Part shown: piece after piece, positions 38,302 through 48,849 of the stretch | Layout: each line of letters opens with the position of its first letter | Numbering within the stretch: the stretch's first letter is position 1 | Source: Rugamonas fusca | GTDB lineage: Bacteria > Pseudomonadota > Gammaproteobacteria > Burkholderiales > Burkholderiaceae_D | Reading direction: 5' to 3' | NCBI RefSeq assembly: GCF_014042365.1 | Contig: NZ_JACEZS010000009.1 | Span: 62,001 to 126,000, forward strand | Length of the DNA stretch: 64,000 nucleotides | Notes under the pieces: model-generated | Database searches by the model: none | Seen by the model: the letters and a program-made list of their open reading frames with translations, nothing else | What the model was told of the DNA's origin: nothing | Translations under genes and position numbers: made by a program

Positions 38302-39369
38302 TTATTTGAACTGCGACTCGCTGTAGTAGCCGCTGCCGCTCACCAGCACCTGTTTCCAGTTGTTGATGTCCACGCTGACAGGCTTGAGCAGGTAGGCCGG
38401 CACCACCTTGACGCCGTTGTTATAGGTCTTGGTATCGTTGATCGGCGGGGTCTTGCCGTTCAGGACCGCGTCCACCATGTTGGCCGTGACCTTGGCCAGC
38501 TCGCGCGTGTCCTTGAAGATGGTGGAGCGCTGCTCGCCGCGCAGGATGGACTTGACCGAGGCCACTTCCGCGTCCTGGCCCGTCACCACCGGGAACGGCT
38601 GCTTGGGTGTGCCATAGCCCACGCCCTTGAGCGAGGACAGGATGCCGATGCTCAGACCATCATACGGCGACAGCACGGCGTCCACGCGGGCCTTGCCGTA
38701 GTTGGCGCTCAGCAGGTTGTCCATGCGGGCCTGGGCCACGGCGCCGTCCCAGCGCAGGGTGGCTACCTTGTCCATGCCGATCTGCTTGCTGCGCACCACC
38801 AGCTTGCCCTGGTCCATGTAGGGCTTGAGCACGGACATGGCGCCGTTGTAGAAGAAGAAGGCGTTGTTGTCGTCGGCCGAACCGCCGAACAGTTCGATGT
38901 TGAACGGGCCCTTGGCGTGTTGCAGGTCCAGCGCCTTTTCGATGTACTGGGCCTGCAGCACGCCGACCTGGAAGTTATCGAAGGTGGCGTAGTAGTCCAC
39001 GTTCCTGGAATTGCGGATCAAACGGTCGTAGGCGATGACCTTGACGCCCTTGTCGGCCGCCTTTTGCAGCGCGCCGGCCAGGGTGGTGCCGTCGATGGCG
39101 GCAATCACCAGCACCTTGGCGCCCTTGGTGATCATGTTTTCGATCTGGGCCAGCTGGTTGGGAATGTCGTCCTCGGCGTATTGCAGGTCGGGCTTGTAGC
39201 CTTTTTCCTTGAATACCTTGACCATATTGTCGCCGTCGGCGATCCACCGGGCCGACGACTTGGTCGGCATCGAGATCCCGATCAGTCCTTTATCTTGCGC
39301 GCTGGCGTTGGAGACGGCGCCCAGGGCGCCCACCATCATCAGGGCGGCAAGCAGTGTCTTCATCTTCAT
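38302..39369 (-). CDS. chvE: multiple-sugar-binding periplasmic protein ChvE
   Basis: The 355-residue protein has a signal peptide ([20 protein letters not shown], ending NASAQ). The mature protein follows Chv[58 protein letters not shown] and [15 protein letters not shown]. ChvE binds galactose, glucose, arabinose, xylose and sugar acids and delivers them to GguAB. The ATG at 39369 has a GGAG site 8 bp upstream; the frame to 39402 is unsupported. The operon is divergent from the KDGal kinase operon across 340 bp holding two copies of the shared GATATC element. Confidence 0.93.
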   Translation of the reverse strand: MKMKTLLAALMMVGALGAVSNASAQDKGLIGISMPTKSSARWIADGDNMVKVFKEKGYKPDLQYAEDDIPNQLAQIENMITKGAKVLVIAAIDGTTLAGALQKAADKGVKVIAYDRLIRNSRNVDYYATFDNFQVGVLQAQYIEKALDLQHAKGPFNIELFGGSADDNNAFFFYNGAMSVLKPYMDQGKLVVRSKQIGMDKVATLRWDGAVAQARMDNLLSANYGKARVDAVLSPYDGLSIGILSSLKGVGYGTPKQPFPVVTGQDAEVASVKSILRGEQRSTIFKDTRELAKVTANMVDAVLNGKTPPINDTKTYNNGVKVVPAYLLKPVSVDINNWKQVLVSGSGYYSESQFK

Positions 39370-39498
39370 TCGTAGTCTCCAGAATCTTATTGGTTTGGTC
39401 ATGTGGGCCAGGCGGGATAGCCGGCTTACGGTGATCGCGCTTGCGGCGGTATGACACAGGCTGCGATGTGTGGATCATAAATATTTCACAGCGCATTA

Positions 39499-39539
39499 CT
39501 AATGACTTTTTCCGCGAAAGCGATATCGAAATGGATATA
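39499..39539 (-). promoter_or_regulatory. shared sugar-regulon element, site C (chvE promoter)
   Basis: On the minus strand, hexamer TATATC (39539-39534) is followed after six bases by GATATC (39527-39522), then AAAAAGT (39511-39505) and ATTAG (39503-39499). Offsets equal those at the other three sites. The second hexamer ends 153 bp upstream of the chvE start. Confidence 0.75.
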
Positions 39540-39606
39540 CATGCACGCGGCAGCCCTGTCCCCCGGGGCAAACACGGGGCCGCAGCCTGGGCGGGAAATG
39601 GTAGCA

Positions 39607-39647
39607 GATATCGAAAACGATATCGGAAGTCGAAAATTTCTCATTAG
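39607..39647 (+). promoter_or_regulatory. shared sugar-regulon element, site D (KDGal kinase operon promoter)
   Basis: GATATC (39607-39612), six bases, GATATC (39619-39624), and ATTAG at 39643-39647 at the same offset as in sites A-C. The AATAAGT part is less conserved here (AATTTCT). It ends 63 bp before the kinase start. Confidence 0.75.
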
Positions 39648-39709
39648 TCAGCCATGAGCGCCGGTCCTAAGATGTGGCTTCTTCCAGCATAGATAACCAA
39701 GCGCGCGCC

Positions 39710-40729
39710 ATGAACATTATCACCATCGATTCCGGAACCACCAACAGCCGCTGCTATTTGTGGCGTGACGGGACCCTGCTGGCGCAGGCCGCGGCGGAGG
39801 TGGGCGTGCGCGACAGCGCCATCAGCGGCAGCAAGGACGCCCTCAAGCACGCCGTGCGCGACATCATCAAGCTGACGCTGGCCCAGGCCGGGCTGGAAGC
39901 GCACGACGTGGGCCTGGTGCTGGCCAGCGGCATGATCACGTCCAGCCTGGGGCTGGTGGAAGTGCCGCACCTGACGGCGCCCGTCGGACTGGCCGAACTG
40001 GCGCGCGGCATGGTGCGCATGGAGATGCCGGAAGTATGCGCCCAGCCGATCTGGTTCATTCCCGGCGTGCGCAATCAGGGCCACAAGGTCAGCCTGCTCA
40101 ATCACGAGGCGATGGACATGATGCGCGGCGAGGAGACGGAAACCATGGGCCTGCTGCGCCGCCTGGACCTGAGCGGCCACGCCTTGCTGGTGCTGCCCGG
40201 TTCGCACACGAAGCTGGTCAGCATCGACCAGGCGCAGCGCATCACCGGCTGCGCCACCACGCTGTCGGGCGAGCTGCTGCAAGCGATCACCCAGCACACG
40301 CTGATCAGCCAGTCGCTGGGTGCCCAGTTCGGGCGCGAGCTGCGGCCCGAGATGCTGCTGGCCGGCGCCTCCACGGCCCAGCGCACGGGCCTCGCGCGAG
40401 CCTGCTTCAGCGTGCGCACGCTGGCCCAGTTCACCGACCTGCAGCACGACGAGCGCGCCAGCTTCCTGCTCGGCGCCGTGCTGTCGGACGACGTGCTGGC
40501 CCTGAAAAACAGCAGCGCCATCCAGATGCGGCCCGACACCACCATCGTCATCTGCGGCAAACCCATGCTGCGCGACGCGCTGGCCCTGCTGATCGAAGAT
40601 AACGGATTCTTTTACGGCCGGCGCATCGTGGCCACCGACGCGCAGCAGGCCGGCTTGTCCGGGGCCGGCGCGATGGCGGTGGCGGCGGCGCGCGGGCTGG
40701 TGCCGGCTGCCGCGGAACTGGCGCTGTGA
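39710..40729 (+). CDS. dgoK: 2-dehydro-3-deoxygalactonokinase
   Basis: The protein has 339 residues. It phosphorylates 2-keto-3-deoxygalactonate on C6 in the De Ley-Doudoroff route. It matches the DgoK family: MNIITIDSGTTNSRCYLWRDG, then LASGMITSSLGLVEVPHL, VLPGSHTKLVSID and AQFGRELRPEMLLAGAS. The start is the ATG at 39710; the upstream extension to 39674 is not conserved. It heads a plus-strand operon of kinase, dehydratase, lactonase and aldolase. The shared element lies just upstream, which ties galactonate catabolism to the pentose genes. Confidence 0.92.
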   Translation: MNIITIDSGTTNSRCYLWRDGTLLAQAAAEVGVRDSAISGSKDALKHAVRDIIKLTLAQAGLEAHDVGLVLASGMITSSLGLVEVPHLTAPVGLAELARGMVRMEMPEVCAQPIWFIPGVRNQGHKVSLLNHEAMDMMRGEETETMGLLRRLDLSGHALLVLPGSHTKLVSIDQAQRITGCATTLSGELLQAITQHTLISQSLGAQFGRELRPEMLLAGASTAQRTGLARACFSVRTLAQFTDLQHDERASFLLGAVLSDDVLALKNSSAIQMRPDTTIVICGKPMLRDALALLIEDNGFFYGRRIVATDAQQAGLSGAGAMAVAAARGLVPAAAELAL

Positions 40730-40765
40730 CCGGCACCTTCATTCACCTCACCACCCAGACATAAC

Positions 40766-42492
<1,727 letters not shown>

Positions 42493-42493
<1 letters not shown>

Positions 42494-43383
42494 TGGTCGC
42501 GCCATTGACCTTGCTGGTCGATGCCGGCGACGAGCTCGGTGAGGGCGTGCTGTGGTGCGACCGCAGCGCCCGCGTCTACTGGACCGACATCCAGGGTGCG
42601 CGCCTGCACGGTTACAGCTTGGCCACGGGCGAGCACCGGCTGTGGCACTTGCCTGAGCGCCTGTGCAGCTTCGCGCTGACGGATGATCCCGACCTGCTGC
42701 TTGCCGGTCTGGCCTCGCGCCTGGCGTGGCTGGACCTGCGCGACGGCACGGTGAGCACCATCGTAGCGGTGGAACCCGAGCTGGCGCACACCCGCGTCAA
42801 CGACGCACGTTGCGACCGGCAGGGGCGCTTCGTCTTCGGTACGCTCGACGAGCGCGCCGACAAGGAGGCCATCGGCGGCTACTACCGTCTCAATACCGAT
42901 CTGACGCTGGAGCGGCTGCCGCTACCCGGCTGCGCCATCGCCAACAGCATCTGCTTTGGCCTCGATGGCGACACCATGTATTACAGCGACACGCAGCGCC
43001 AGACCATAGTACGGTGGGACGGTTATGGCAGCGGCGGGCCGGCCCGCACCACCATGTTCGCCGACTTGCGCGGCAGCGATGCCTGGCCCGATGGTTCCGT
43101 CATCGACGAACAAGGTTATCTGTGGAACGCCCAGTGGGGCGCCTCGCGCGTGGCGCGCTACGCGCCCGACGGCACGCTGATGGCGACCTGGCCGCTTCCT
43201 GTCACGCAGCCCAGTTGCCTGTGCCTGGGCGGCGCCGGATTCAATCAACTGTTCGTCACAACGGCATGGGAAGGCCTTGGCGCGCAAGCGCGGGCCGCGC
43301 AACCGATGGCCGGTGGCCTGTTTGGCGCCGAAGTGGCCGGCGTGCGCGGCCTGCCGGAATCGCGCTTTGGCGCCTTGCCTTGA
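42493..43383 (+). CDS. SMP-30/gluconolactonase-family sugar lactonase
   Basis: The protein has 296 residues with a six-bladed propeller of the regucalcin/gluconolactonase family. The metal ligands of the family are visible: Glu in DELGEGVLW (about 17), Asn in TRVNDARCDRQGRF and Asp in PDGSVIDEQGYLW. It would open the aldono-lactone produced by the SDR dehydrogenase. There is no signal peptide, so it is cytoplasmic, matching a cytoplasmic dehydrogenase. It is coupled to the dehydratase by a one-base overlap. Confidence 0.9.
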
Positions 43384-43406
43384 ACTGCAACGAAGGGATA
43401 CCCGAT

Positions 43407-44066
43407 ATGCACAAACACGAATTGATGCAAACCCTGCTGCGCCGCCCGATGGTGGCGATCGTGCGCGCCGCTTCGGCCAACGAAGCGCTGGCACTGGCAG
43501 AAGCCTGCATCGCCGGCGGCATGACGGCGCTGGAAGTGGCGTTCACCACGCCGGACACGCTGGACGTGCTGCGCACGCTGCGCCAGCGCCATGGCGACAG
43601 TCTGCTGCTGGGCGCCGGCACGGTGCTGGACCCGGAGACGGCGCGGCTGGCCATCCTGGCCGGTGCGCGCATGATCATCTCGCCGGCCGTCAACCTGGAC
43701 ACGATACGCCTGTGCCAGCGCTACCAGGTGCTGTCCATGCCCGGCGCCGTGACGCCGACGGAGATTGTGGCGGCGATGGAGGCGGGCGCGGACCTGGTCA
43801 AGATCTTCCCGGCCGAAACCTTGGGCCCCGCGTACCTGAAGGCATTGCGTGCGCCGCTGCCGCAGGCGCCGTTGATGCCCACCGGCGGCGTCACGGTGGA
43901 GAACCTGCCCGAATGGTTCGCCCATGGCGCGCTGGCCGTCGGCATCGGCGGCAGCCTGACGGCGCCGGCGGCGCAAGGGGACTACCGCGCAGTGACCGAG
44001 CGGGCGGCCCGCTTTGTCGAACGATGGGGGCACTGCGCCGGTCCGGCCGCGAGAGACGGCGCCTAG
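43407..44066 (+). CDS. dgoA: 2-dehydro-3-deoxy-6-phosphogalactonate aldolase
   Basis: The protein has 219 residues of the KDPG/KDPGal aldolase family. It splits KDPGal into pyruvate and glyceraldehyde-3-phosphate. The catalytic Glu lies in ALEVAFTTP and the Schiff-base Lys in [19 protein letters not shown] and LMPTGGV are also intact. KIFPAE and MPTGGV with RPMVAIVRA at the start fit the galactonate (DgoA) branch better than Eda. It is last in the operon and is followed by a strong hairpin. Its glyceraldehyde-3-phosphate feeds Gap at 21.1 kb. Confidence 0.9.
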   Translation: MHKHELMQTLLRRPMVAIVRAASANEALALAEACIAGGMTALEVAFTTPDTLDVLRTLRQRHGDSLLLGAGTVLDPETARLAILAGARMIISPAVNLDTIRLCQRYQVLSMPGAVTPTEIVAAMEAGADLVKIFPAETLGPAYLKALRAPLPQAPLMPTGGVTVENLPEWFAHGALAVGIGGSLTAPAAQGDYRAVTERAARFVERWGHCAGPAARDGA

Positions 44067-44093
44067 GATACTGAGGCCCCGCGCCAAAGAAGA

Positions 44094-44124
44094 ATGCCGT
44101 TCAGCGTGAGCTGAACGGCATTTG
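44094..44124. terminator. hairpin terminator between dgoA and the repeat-protein gene
   Basis: There is a perfect 12-bp stem, ATGCCGTTCAGC (44094-44105) with GCTGAACGGCAT (44110-44121), and a GTGA loop, followed by TTTG. It lies between two convergent genes and probably terminates dgoA mainly; the minus-strand side has no T-run. Confidence 0.85.
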
Positions 44125-44167
44125 CGCTTGTGGCGCTCGGTAACCGGCGCCGCCGGCTACCTTGGCC

Positions 44168-47100
44168 TTATTTGCTGCTGATCGCCAGCAAGCCTTGGCC
44201 GCCGGACGACTGCAGTGCTTTCAGGCGCAGCGTGTCGTCGCTGGCTGCCAGTCCATCGCTGGCGCCCAACGGCTGGCCGTGCGCATCGAACTGCTTGAGC
44301 GCGTCGGCCATGCGGGCCGCGCCGCTGGCGAGGGCGACGGCCGGCTGCTGGTCCACGGCCAGGCTGGCCGCCGCCACGCCAGGTGCGCTGGCCGGGGCGT
44401 TGAACGCGGCCATGGCCTGCACCAACTCCGTGACCTGGCCGCGCAGGTCGGCCGGCGCCGCCGCCAGCGACTGCGCGAGCGCATGTGGCGCCAGCGGCGC
44501 GGGCGCACCGACCGGCAGCACCGCCAGTTGCGCGGCCGACAGCGCGTGCACCTGGTCGGCCGTCATGGCATGCGCTTGCGCGTGGCTGATGCCCTTGAGC
44601 TGGGACGTGGTCAGCGCCGCCACCTGGCTGGTGCTCAGGCTGGCGAACTGGCTGGTCGACAGGGCGGCCAGCTGGCTGCTGCGCAGGCCGGGGATGTCGC
44701 GCGTTTCGATCGCCGTCAGCTCGTTCGTGCTCAGGGCCGCCACCACGGCCGTGCCCAGCGCGCCGACCTGGGCCGACGACAGTGCCGCGATCTGATCCGT
44801 CGTCAGGTGATCGCTGGCGATCTGGGACGGCGCCAGCGCCGCGATCTGGCGCGTGGCCAGGGCGGCGATCTGGCCGGTGCCCAGGGCCGCCACCTGGTCG
44901 GACGTCAGGCTGTGGATGACGGCCGTAGTCAGCGCGGCCAGCGCCGCGCTGTTCAGGGCGGTCAGCGCGGCCGGTCGCAACTGGGCCACATTCTGGGTTT
45001 CCAGTGCCGCCGCCTGGGCCGTGCCCAGTGCGGCCAACTGCGCGGTGGTCACGCCAGACCAGAAGGTGGTCGTACGGGCGAAGCCGGTGAAGGCCGCCTG
45101 GTTGAGGGCCGCCATGTCGGCCGGATCCAGCGTGCCGAACGCTTGCGTGGACAGGGCGCTCAGCTGGGCGCTGGTCAGCGCCGATGCCTGGCGCGTGGTC
45201 AGCGCGGCCAGTTGGCCCGTGCTCAGTGCAGCCACCTGGCGCGTACTCAGGCCGGCGATCACGGCTGCGTTCAGCGCGGCGAAGTCGTTCGTCTCCAGCG
45301 CCGCCAGCGCGGCCGTGGACAGTGCGCCGACCTGCGCGGCCGTCAGGATGGCGGCCTGTTTGGTCGTCAGGGCGACGGCCTGGGCGGTGGTCAGGCCGGC
45401 CAGCGCGTTGGTGCGCAAGGCCGCGATCTGGGCCGTACCCAGCGTGCCGAACTGGCTGTTGCCGCCATCGTCATTGCCCAGCGCAGCCAGTTGGGCCGAG
45501 CTCAGGCCGGCCAGCGCGGCCACGCTCAGGCCTGGCAATTGGGTCGCATCGAAGGCCGCCACGCCGGTCGTGCCGAGCGCGCTGACCTGGGATGAGCCCA
45601 GCGCGCCGAGCTGGCTCGAACTCAGCACGTGGACTTGGCCGGTGCCCAGCGCGTGCATGGTGGCCGTGCCCAGCGCGTGGATCTGGCGCGTGGCCAGGCT
45701 GGCCACTTGTTCCGTGCTGAGCGCCGTCACCAGTGACGCCGGCAGGCTGGCGATGGCGTTGGTGCTCAGCGCGGCCAGGTCGGCCGTCGTGAAGCCGGCG
45801 ATCACGGCGGTGGGCAGCGCGGCCAGCTGGGCGCTCGACAGGATGCCGGTCTGGCTGGTGCTCAGCGCGCCGATCTGGGCGCTGCTCAGGGCCGCCATCT
45901 GGTTGCCGGTCAGGCCCTGGATGGCGTTCAGGCGCAGGGCCGCCACGTCGGCCTCGTCGAGCGCGTGGATGGCCGCCGTCGACAGCGCCGCGACCTGGGC
46001 ACTGCCCAGGCCGGCGGCCTGGGTCGTACTGAGGCCGGCCGCCTGGGCCGTGCTCATGCCGGCGATCACGCCGGCGCGCAGGCTGGAGAACTGGGCGCTG
46101 GTGAGCGCGTTGAGCTGGCTCGTGCCCAGCGATGCGAACTGGGCCGAGTTAAGGCCGGCGATGGCCGCCGTGCTCAAGCCGGCCAGGTTGGCCGCGTCGA
46201 TGGCGGCCAGGCTGGCCGTGGCCAGCGCGCCCAGTTGTTGCGAGTTCAGCGCGCGCAACTGGACGGAAACGAGCGCGGCCAACTGGTCGCTGCTCAGGCG
46301 GTTCAGGCTGGCCGTGCCCAGCGCGGCGATCTGGCGCGTGGCCAGGCTTTGCACCTGGCTGGTGGTCATGGCCGCCAGCAGGGCGGGGTCGAGGGCACGG
46401 ATGGCGGCGCTGCCCAGCGCCGCCAGGTCCGCCGTTTCCATGGCCGCGAATGCGGCCGAGGACAGGGCGTTGACCTGGCGGCTGTTCAACATGGCCGCCT
46501 GGCCTGTGCTCAGCGCGGCCACTTGCTGCGATGCCAGCGCGTGCAGCTGGTCAGTGCGCAAGCCCGTCACGGCCGCCAGCTTGAGGGCGGCGACATCGGC
46601 GTCATCGAGCGCGGCGATGGCGGCCGTGGACAGGGCCGCCAGTTGCGGCGCCGTCAGCGTGGCCGCCTGCGTCGTGCCCAGCACGGCCGCTTGCGCGCTG
46701 GTCAGGCCGGCCAGCGCGCTGGTGCGCAGGGCGGCCAGCTGCGCCGTCGAGAGCAAGTTGAACTGGTTGTCGCCACCGTCGTTACGGCCCAGCGCCGCCA
46801 ACTGGCTGGAACTGAGCGCGGCGATGGCGCCCGTGCGCAGGGCGGCCAGCTTGGCGCCGTCGATCAGGGCCAGGTCGGCCGTCGACAGGGCGCCCAGTTG
46901 CTGCGAGCCGAGCGCGCCCAACTGGGCCGAGGTCAGGGCCTGGAACTGGGCGCTGCTGAGCGCGTTCAGGCTGGCGCTGCCCAGGGCGGCGATCTGGCGC
47001 GTGCTCAGCTGGGCGATCTGCTCCGTGCTGAGGCCGGCCAGCGTGGCGCTCGACAGGCTGGCGAAGGTGGCCGTGTTGAACGCGGCCAGGTCGGCCGTGT

Positions 47101-48418
47101 TCAGGGCGGCGAAGGCGGCGCTGCTGAGTGCGCGCAACTGGCTGCTGCTCAGCGCGGCCGCCTGGGCCGTTTGCATGGCGGCCGCCTGGGCCGTGTTCAG
47201 GGCGGCCACTTGCTGGGTCTTCAGGCCGGTGATGGCGGCGCTTTTGAGGGCGGCGAAATCATCGGCCGACAGGGCGGCGATGGCGGCCGTGGACAGCGCC
47301 GCCAGTTGGGTGCTGGTCAGCGACGCGGCCTGGGCCGTCGTCAGCGCGGCCGCTTGCTGCGTGCCCAGCGTGGCCAGAGAGGCCGAGCGCAGCGCAGCGA
47401 TCTGGGCCGTGCTCAGGCCGGCCACGACTTCGGTGCTGAGGGCGGCGACCTGGCGGGTGGCCAGCGCGCCGATGACCGCGCTCGACAGGCCGGCGATGGC
47501 CGCTGCATCAAGGGCGGCGATCGCTTGCGTCGACAAGGCGCCGAACTGCGGCACCGACAATGCGCCCAGCTGGCCGCTGCCCAGGCTGGCCGCCTGCTGG
47601 GGGCCGAGCGTGGCCACCTGGGTGGTGCTCAGCCCGGCCAGCGCGGGCGTGGCCAGCGCGCGCAAGCCTTCAGTGCCCAGCGCCGCCAGGTTGCTGGTGG
47701 ACAGGGCGCCAACCTGGCGCGAATTCAGTGCGTGCAGCTGGGCCGAGTCCAATGCCTGCACCTGGGTGCTCGACAGGGCGGCCAGCTGGTTGCCCGTGAG
47801 GCCGCCGATGTCACGCGTTTCGATGGCGGCCAGCGCGTCCGTGCCCAGCGCGGCGATGGCGGCGCTGTTGAGTGCACCCACCTGGGCCGAGGACAGGGCC
47901 GCGATCTGCTCCGTCGTCAACAGGTCGCCACCGGTCAGCGCGGCGATCTGGCGCGAGGCCAGCGCGGCCACCTGGCTGGTGCTGAGCGCGTGCAACTGGT
48001 CCGTGCTCAGGTTGGCCACGGCCGCCGTGCCCAGGGCGTTCAGGCTGGCCGTGCCCAGGCTGGGCAGGGCGGCCGTGGACAGTTGCTTGATGGCGCGGGG
48101 GTTCAGGTTGGCCGCCTGCACCGTGGTCAGGCCGGCCACTTGCGTGCTGGTCAGGGCGGACATGAAGTGGGTCGATTGCGAGGCGCCGGCGATGGCAGGG
48201 GCCTTCATGGCGGCGATGTCTTCGCGTGCCAGGGCCGCGATGGCGGCCGTGGACAACGCTTGCAGCTGGGTGCTGCTCAAGGCGGCCGCCTGGGCGGTGG
48301 TGAGGGCGGCCGCGTGGCTGGCCGGCAGTTCGGCCAGGTCGCTGGTGGTGAGGGCGGCGATGCTCTGGGTTGGCAAACCGGCAAACTGCGCGGTCGTCAT
48401 ATTGCTGATAAAGCCCAT
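44168..48418 (-). CDS. giant octapeptide-repeat protein (1,416 aa)
   Basis: From about residue 5 to about 1302 the chain is built of roughly 160 octapeptides of the form A-A-L-[ST]-[ST]-x-Q-[VIL], for example AALSTRQV AALSTGQL. Marker variants (such as ALSADDFAALKSAAITGL and ALDDADVAALKLAAVTGL) recur about every 220 residues, so there is a superrepeat of 27-28 octads, about five copies. The last 114 residues (from VGAPAPLAPHALAQ) are non-repetitive and end LLAISSK. There is no signal peptide, no RTX nonapeptide and almost no Cys, Trp or charged residues. AAGGAG precedes the ATG. Similar Ala-Leu-Ser/Thr-Gln repeats exist in other proteobacteria under vague labels; no function is established. 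I infer a long solenoid. It is monocistronic, with an AT-rich upstream region. Confidence 0.85.
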   Translation of the reverse strand: MGFISNMTTAQFAGLPTQSIAALTTSDLAELPASHAAALTTAQAAALSSTQLQALSTAAIAALAREDIAAMKAPAIAGASQSTHFMSALTSTQVAGLTTVQAANLNPRAIKQLSTAALPSLGTASLNALGTAAVANLSTDQLHALSTSQVAALASRQIAALTGGDLLTTEQIAALSSAQVGALNSAAIAALGTDALAAIETRDIGGLTGNQLAALSSTQVQALDSAQLHALNSRQVGALSTSNLAALGTEGLRALATPALAGLSTTQVATLGPQQAASLGSGQLGALSVPQFGALSTQAIAALDAAAIAGLSSAVIGALATRQVAALSTEVVAGLSTAQIAALRSASLATLGTQQAAALTTAQAASLTSTQLAALSTAAIAALSADDFAALKSAAITGLKTQQVAALNTAQAAAMQTAQAAALSSSQLRALSSAAFAALNTADLAAFNTATFASLSSATLAGLSTEQIAQLSTRQIAALGSASLNALSSAQFQALTSAQLGALGSQQLGALSTADLALIDGAKLAALRTGAIAALSSSQLAALGRNDGGDNQFNLLSTAQLAALRTSALAGLTSAQAAVLGTTQAATLTAPQLAALSTAAIAALDDADVAALKLAAVTGLRTDQLHALASQQVAALSTGQAAMLNSRQVNALSSAAFAAMETADLAALGSAAIRALDPALLAAMTTSQVQSLATRQIAALGTASLNRLSSDQLAALVSVQLRALNSQQLGALATASLAAIDAANLAGLSTAAIAGLNSAQFASLGTSQLNALTSAQFSSLRAGVIAGMSTAQAAGLSTTQAAGLGSAQVAALSTAAIHALDEADVAALRLNAIQGLTGNQMAALSSAQIGALSTSQTGILSSAQLAALPTAVIAGFTTADLAALSTNAIASLPASLVTALSTEQVASLATRQIHALGTATMHALGTGQVHVLSSSQLGALGSSQVSALGTTGVAAFDATQLPGLSVAALAGLSSAQLAALGNDDGGNSQFGTLGTAQIAALRTNALAGLTTAQAVALTTKQAAILTAAQVGALSTAALAALETNDFAALNAAVIAGLSTRQVAALSTGQLAALTTRQASALTSAQLSALSTQAFGTLDPADMAALNQAAFTGFARTTTFWSGVTTAQLAALGTAQAAALETQNVAQLRPAALTALNSAALAALTTAVIHSLTSDQVAALGTGQIAALATRQIAALAPSQIASDHLTTDQIAALSSAQVGALGTAVVAALSTNELTAIETRDIPGLRSSQLAALSTSQFASLSTSQVAALTTSQLKGISHAQAHAMTADQVHALSAAQLAVLPVGAPAPLAPHALAQSLAAAPADLRGQVTELVQAMAAFNAPASAPGVAAASLAVDQQPAVALASGAARMADALKQFDAHGQPLGASDGLAASDDTLRLKALQSSGGQGLLAISSK

Positions 48419-48594
48419 GGGTAGACTCCTTTGTCAATGTTGCTAAAAACTATAACATAGAAAAGAAGAAATTTCCCATAGGCAATTAGCTATTTTAGTA
48501 AGATTATTCTGATTTTAACTTTCCCGGCGGCCCGCGCGGGGCGGGGTGGGGCTGGCGTTGTCTCGCCGCCCGATCTCGTGGATAATTGCGGCCT

Positions 48595-48843
48595 ATGAAC
48601 GATACCTCCACTCTCCCCCCATTACCCGACCGCCTGTCGGTCGATCCGCGCAGCCCCTTCCACAACGTGGACGTGCTGCAGAACGATATCGGCATCAAGA
48701 TCAACGACAAGGAACGTCGCGACGTCGAGGAATACTGCATCAGCGAAGGCTGGATCAAGGTCGCCGCCGGCAAGACGCTGGACCGCAAAGGCCGCCCCAT
48801 GCTGATCAAGCTGACGGGCCGTATCGAAGTCTTCTACAAGTAA
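48595..48843 (+). CDS. DUF3297 family protein
   Basis: The protein has 82 residues starting MNDTSTLPPLPDRLSVDPRS, followed by FHNVDVLQNDIGIKINDKER and a C-terminal GRPMLIKLTGRIEVFYK. The DxxxPRSPF-x(n)-GIKxNxxERxxVEEYCxxEGW pattern identifies DUF3297, a small, well-conserved glutathione-peroxidase-neighbourhood family of unknown function in proteobacteria. It is soluble. The ATG at 48595 is chosen because the preceding two codons are not conserved. It stands alone, convergent with the MFS gene. Confidence 0.85.
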   Translation: MNDTSTLPPLPDRLSVDPRSPFHNVDVLQNDIGIKINDKERRDVEEYCISEGWIKVAAGKTLDRKGRPMLIKLTGRIEVFYK

Positions 48844-48849
48844 TCCTGC

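Larger units (their letters stand above)
39370..39709. other. divergent control region between the chvE and KDGal kinase operons
   Basis: This 340-bp region has no gene. It carries two inverted copies of the shared regulon element (39517-39539 side facing chvE, and 39607-39647 facing the kinase gene), separated by about 67 bp of GC-richer DNA. Each copy points its conserved ATTRG end towards its own operon, so the two promoters are probably controlled independently by the same factor. Confidence 0.7.

Noticed and set aside
44168..48418. CRISPR array suggested by regular DNA repeats
   Set aside because: The 24-nt repeats are contiguous, vary at third positions, keep one reading frame and have no spacers or cas genes nearby.
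44853..48446. Very long plus-strand open frames opposite the repeat protein (up to about 1,200 codons)
   Set aside because: They are mirror images of the 24-nt repeats: when the unit has no stop in a given frame, the whole array stays open. Their translations are low-complexity Arg/Ala/Trp or Gly/Gln/Arg sequence with no recognisable features.
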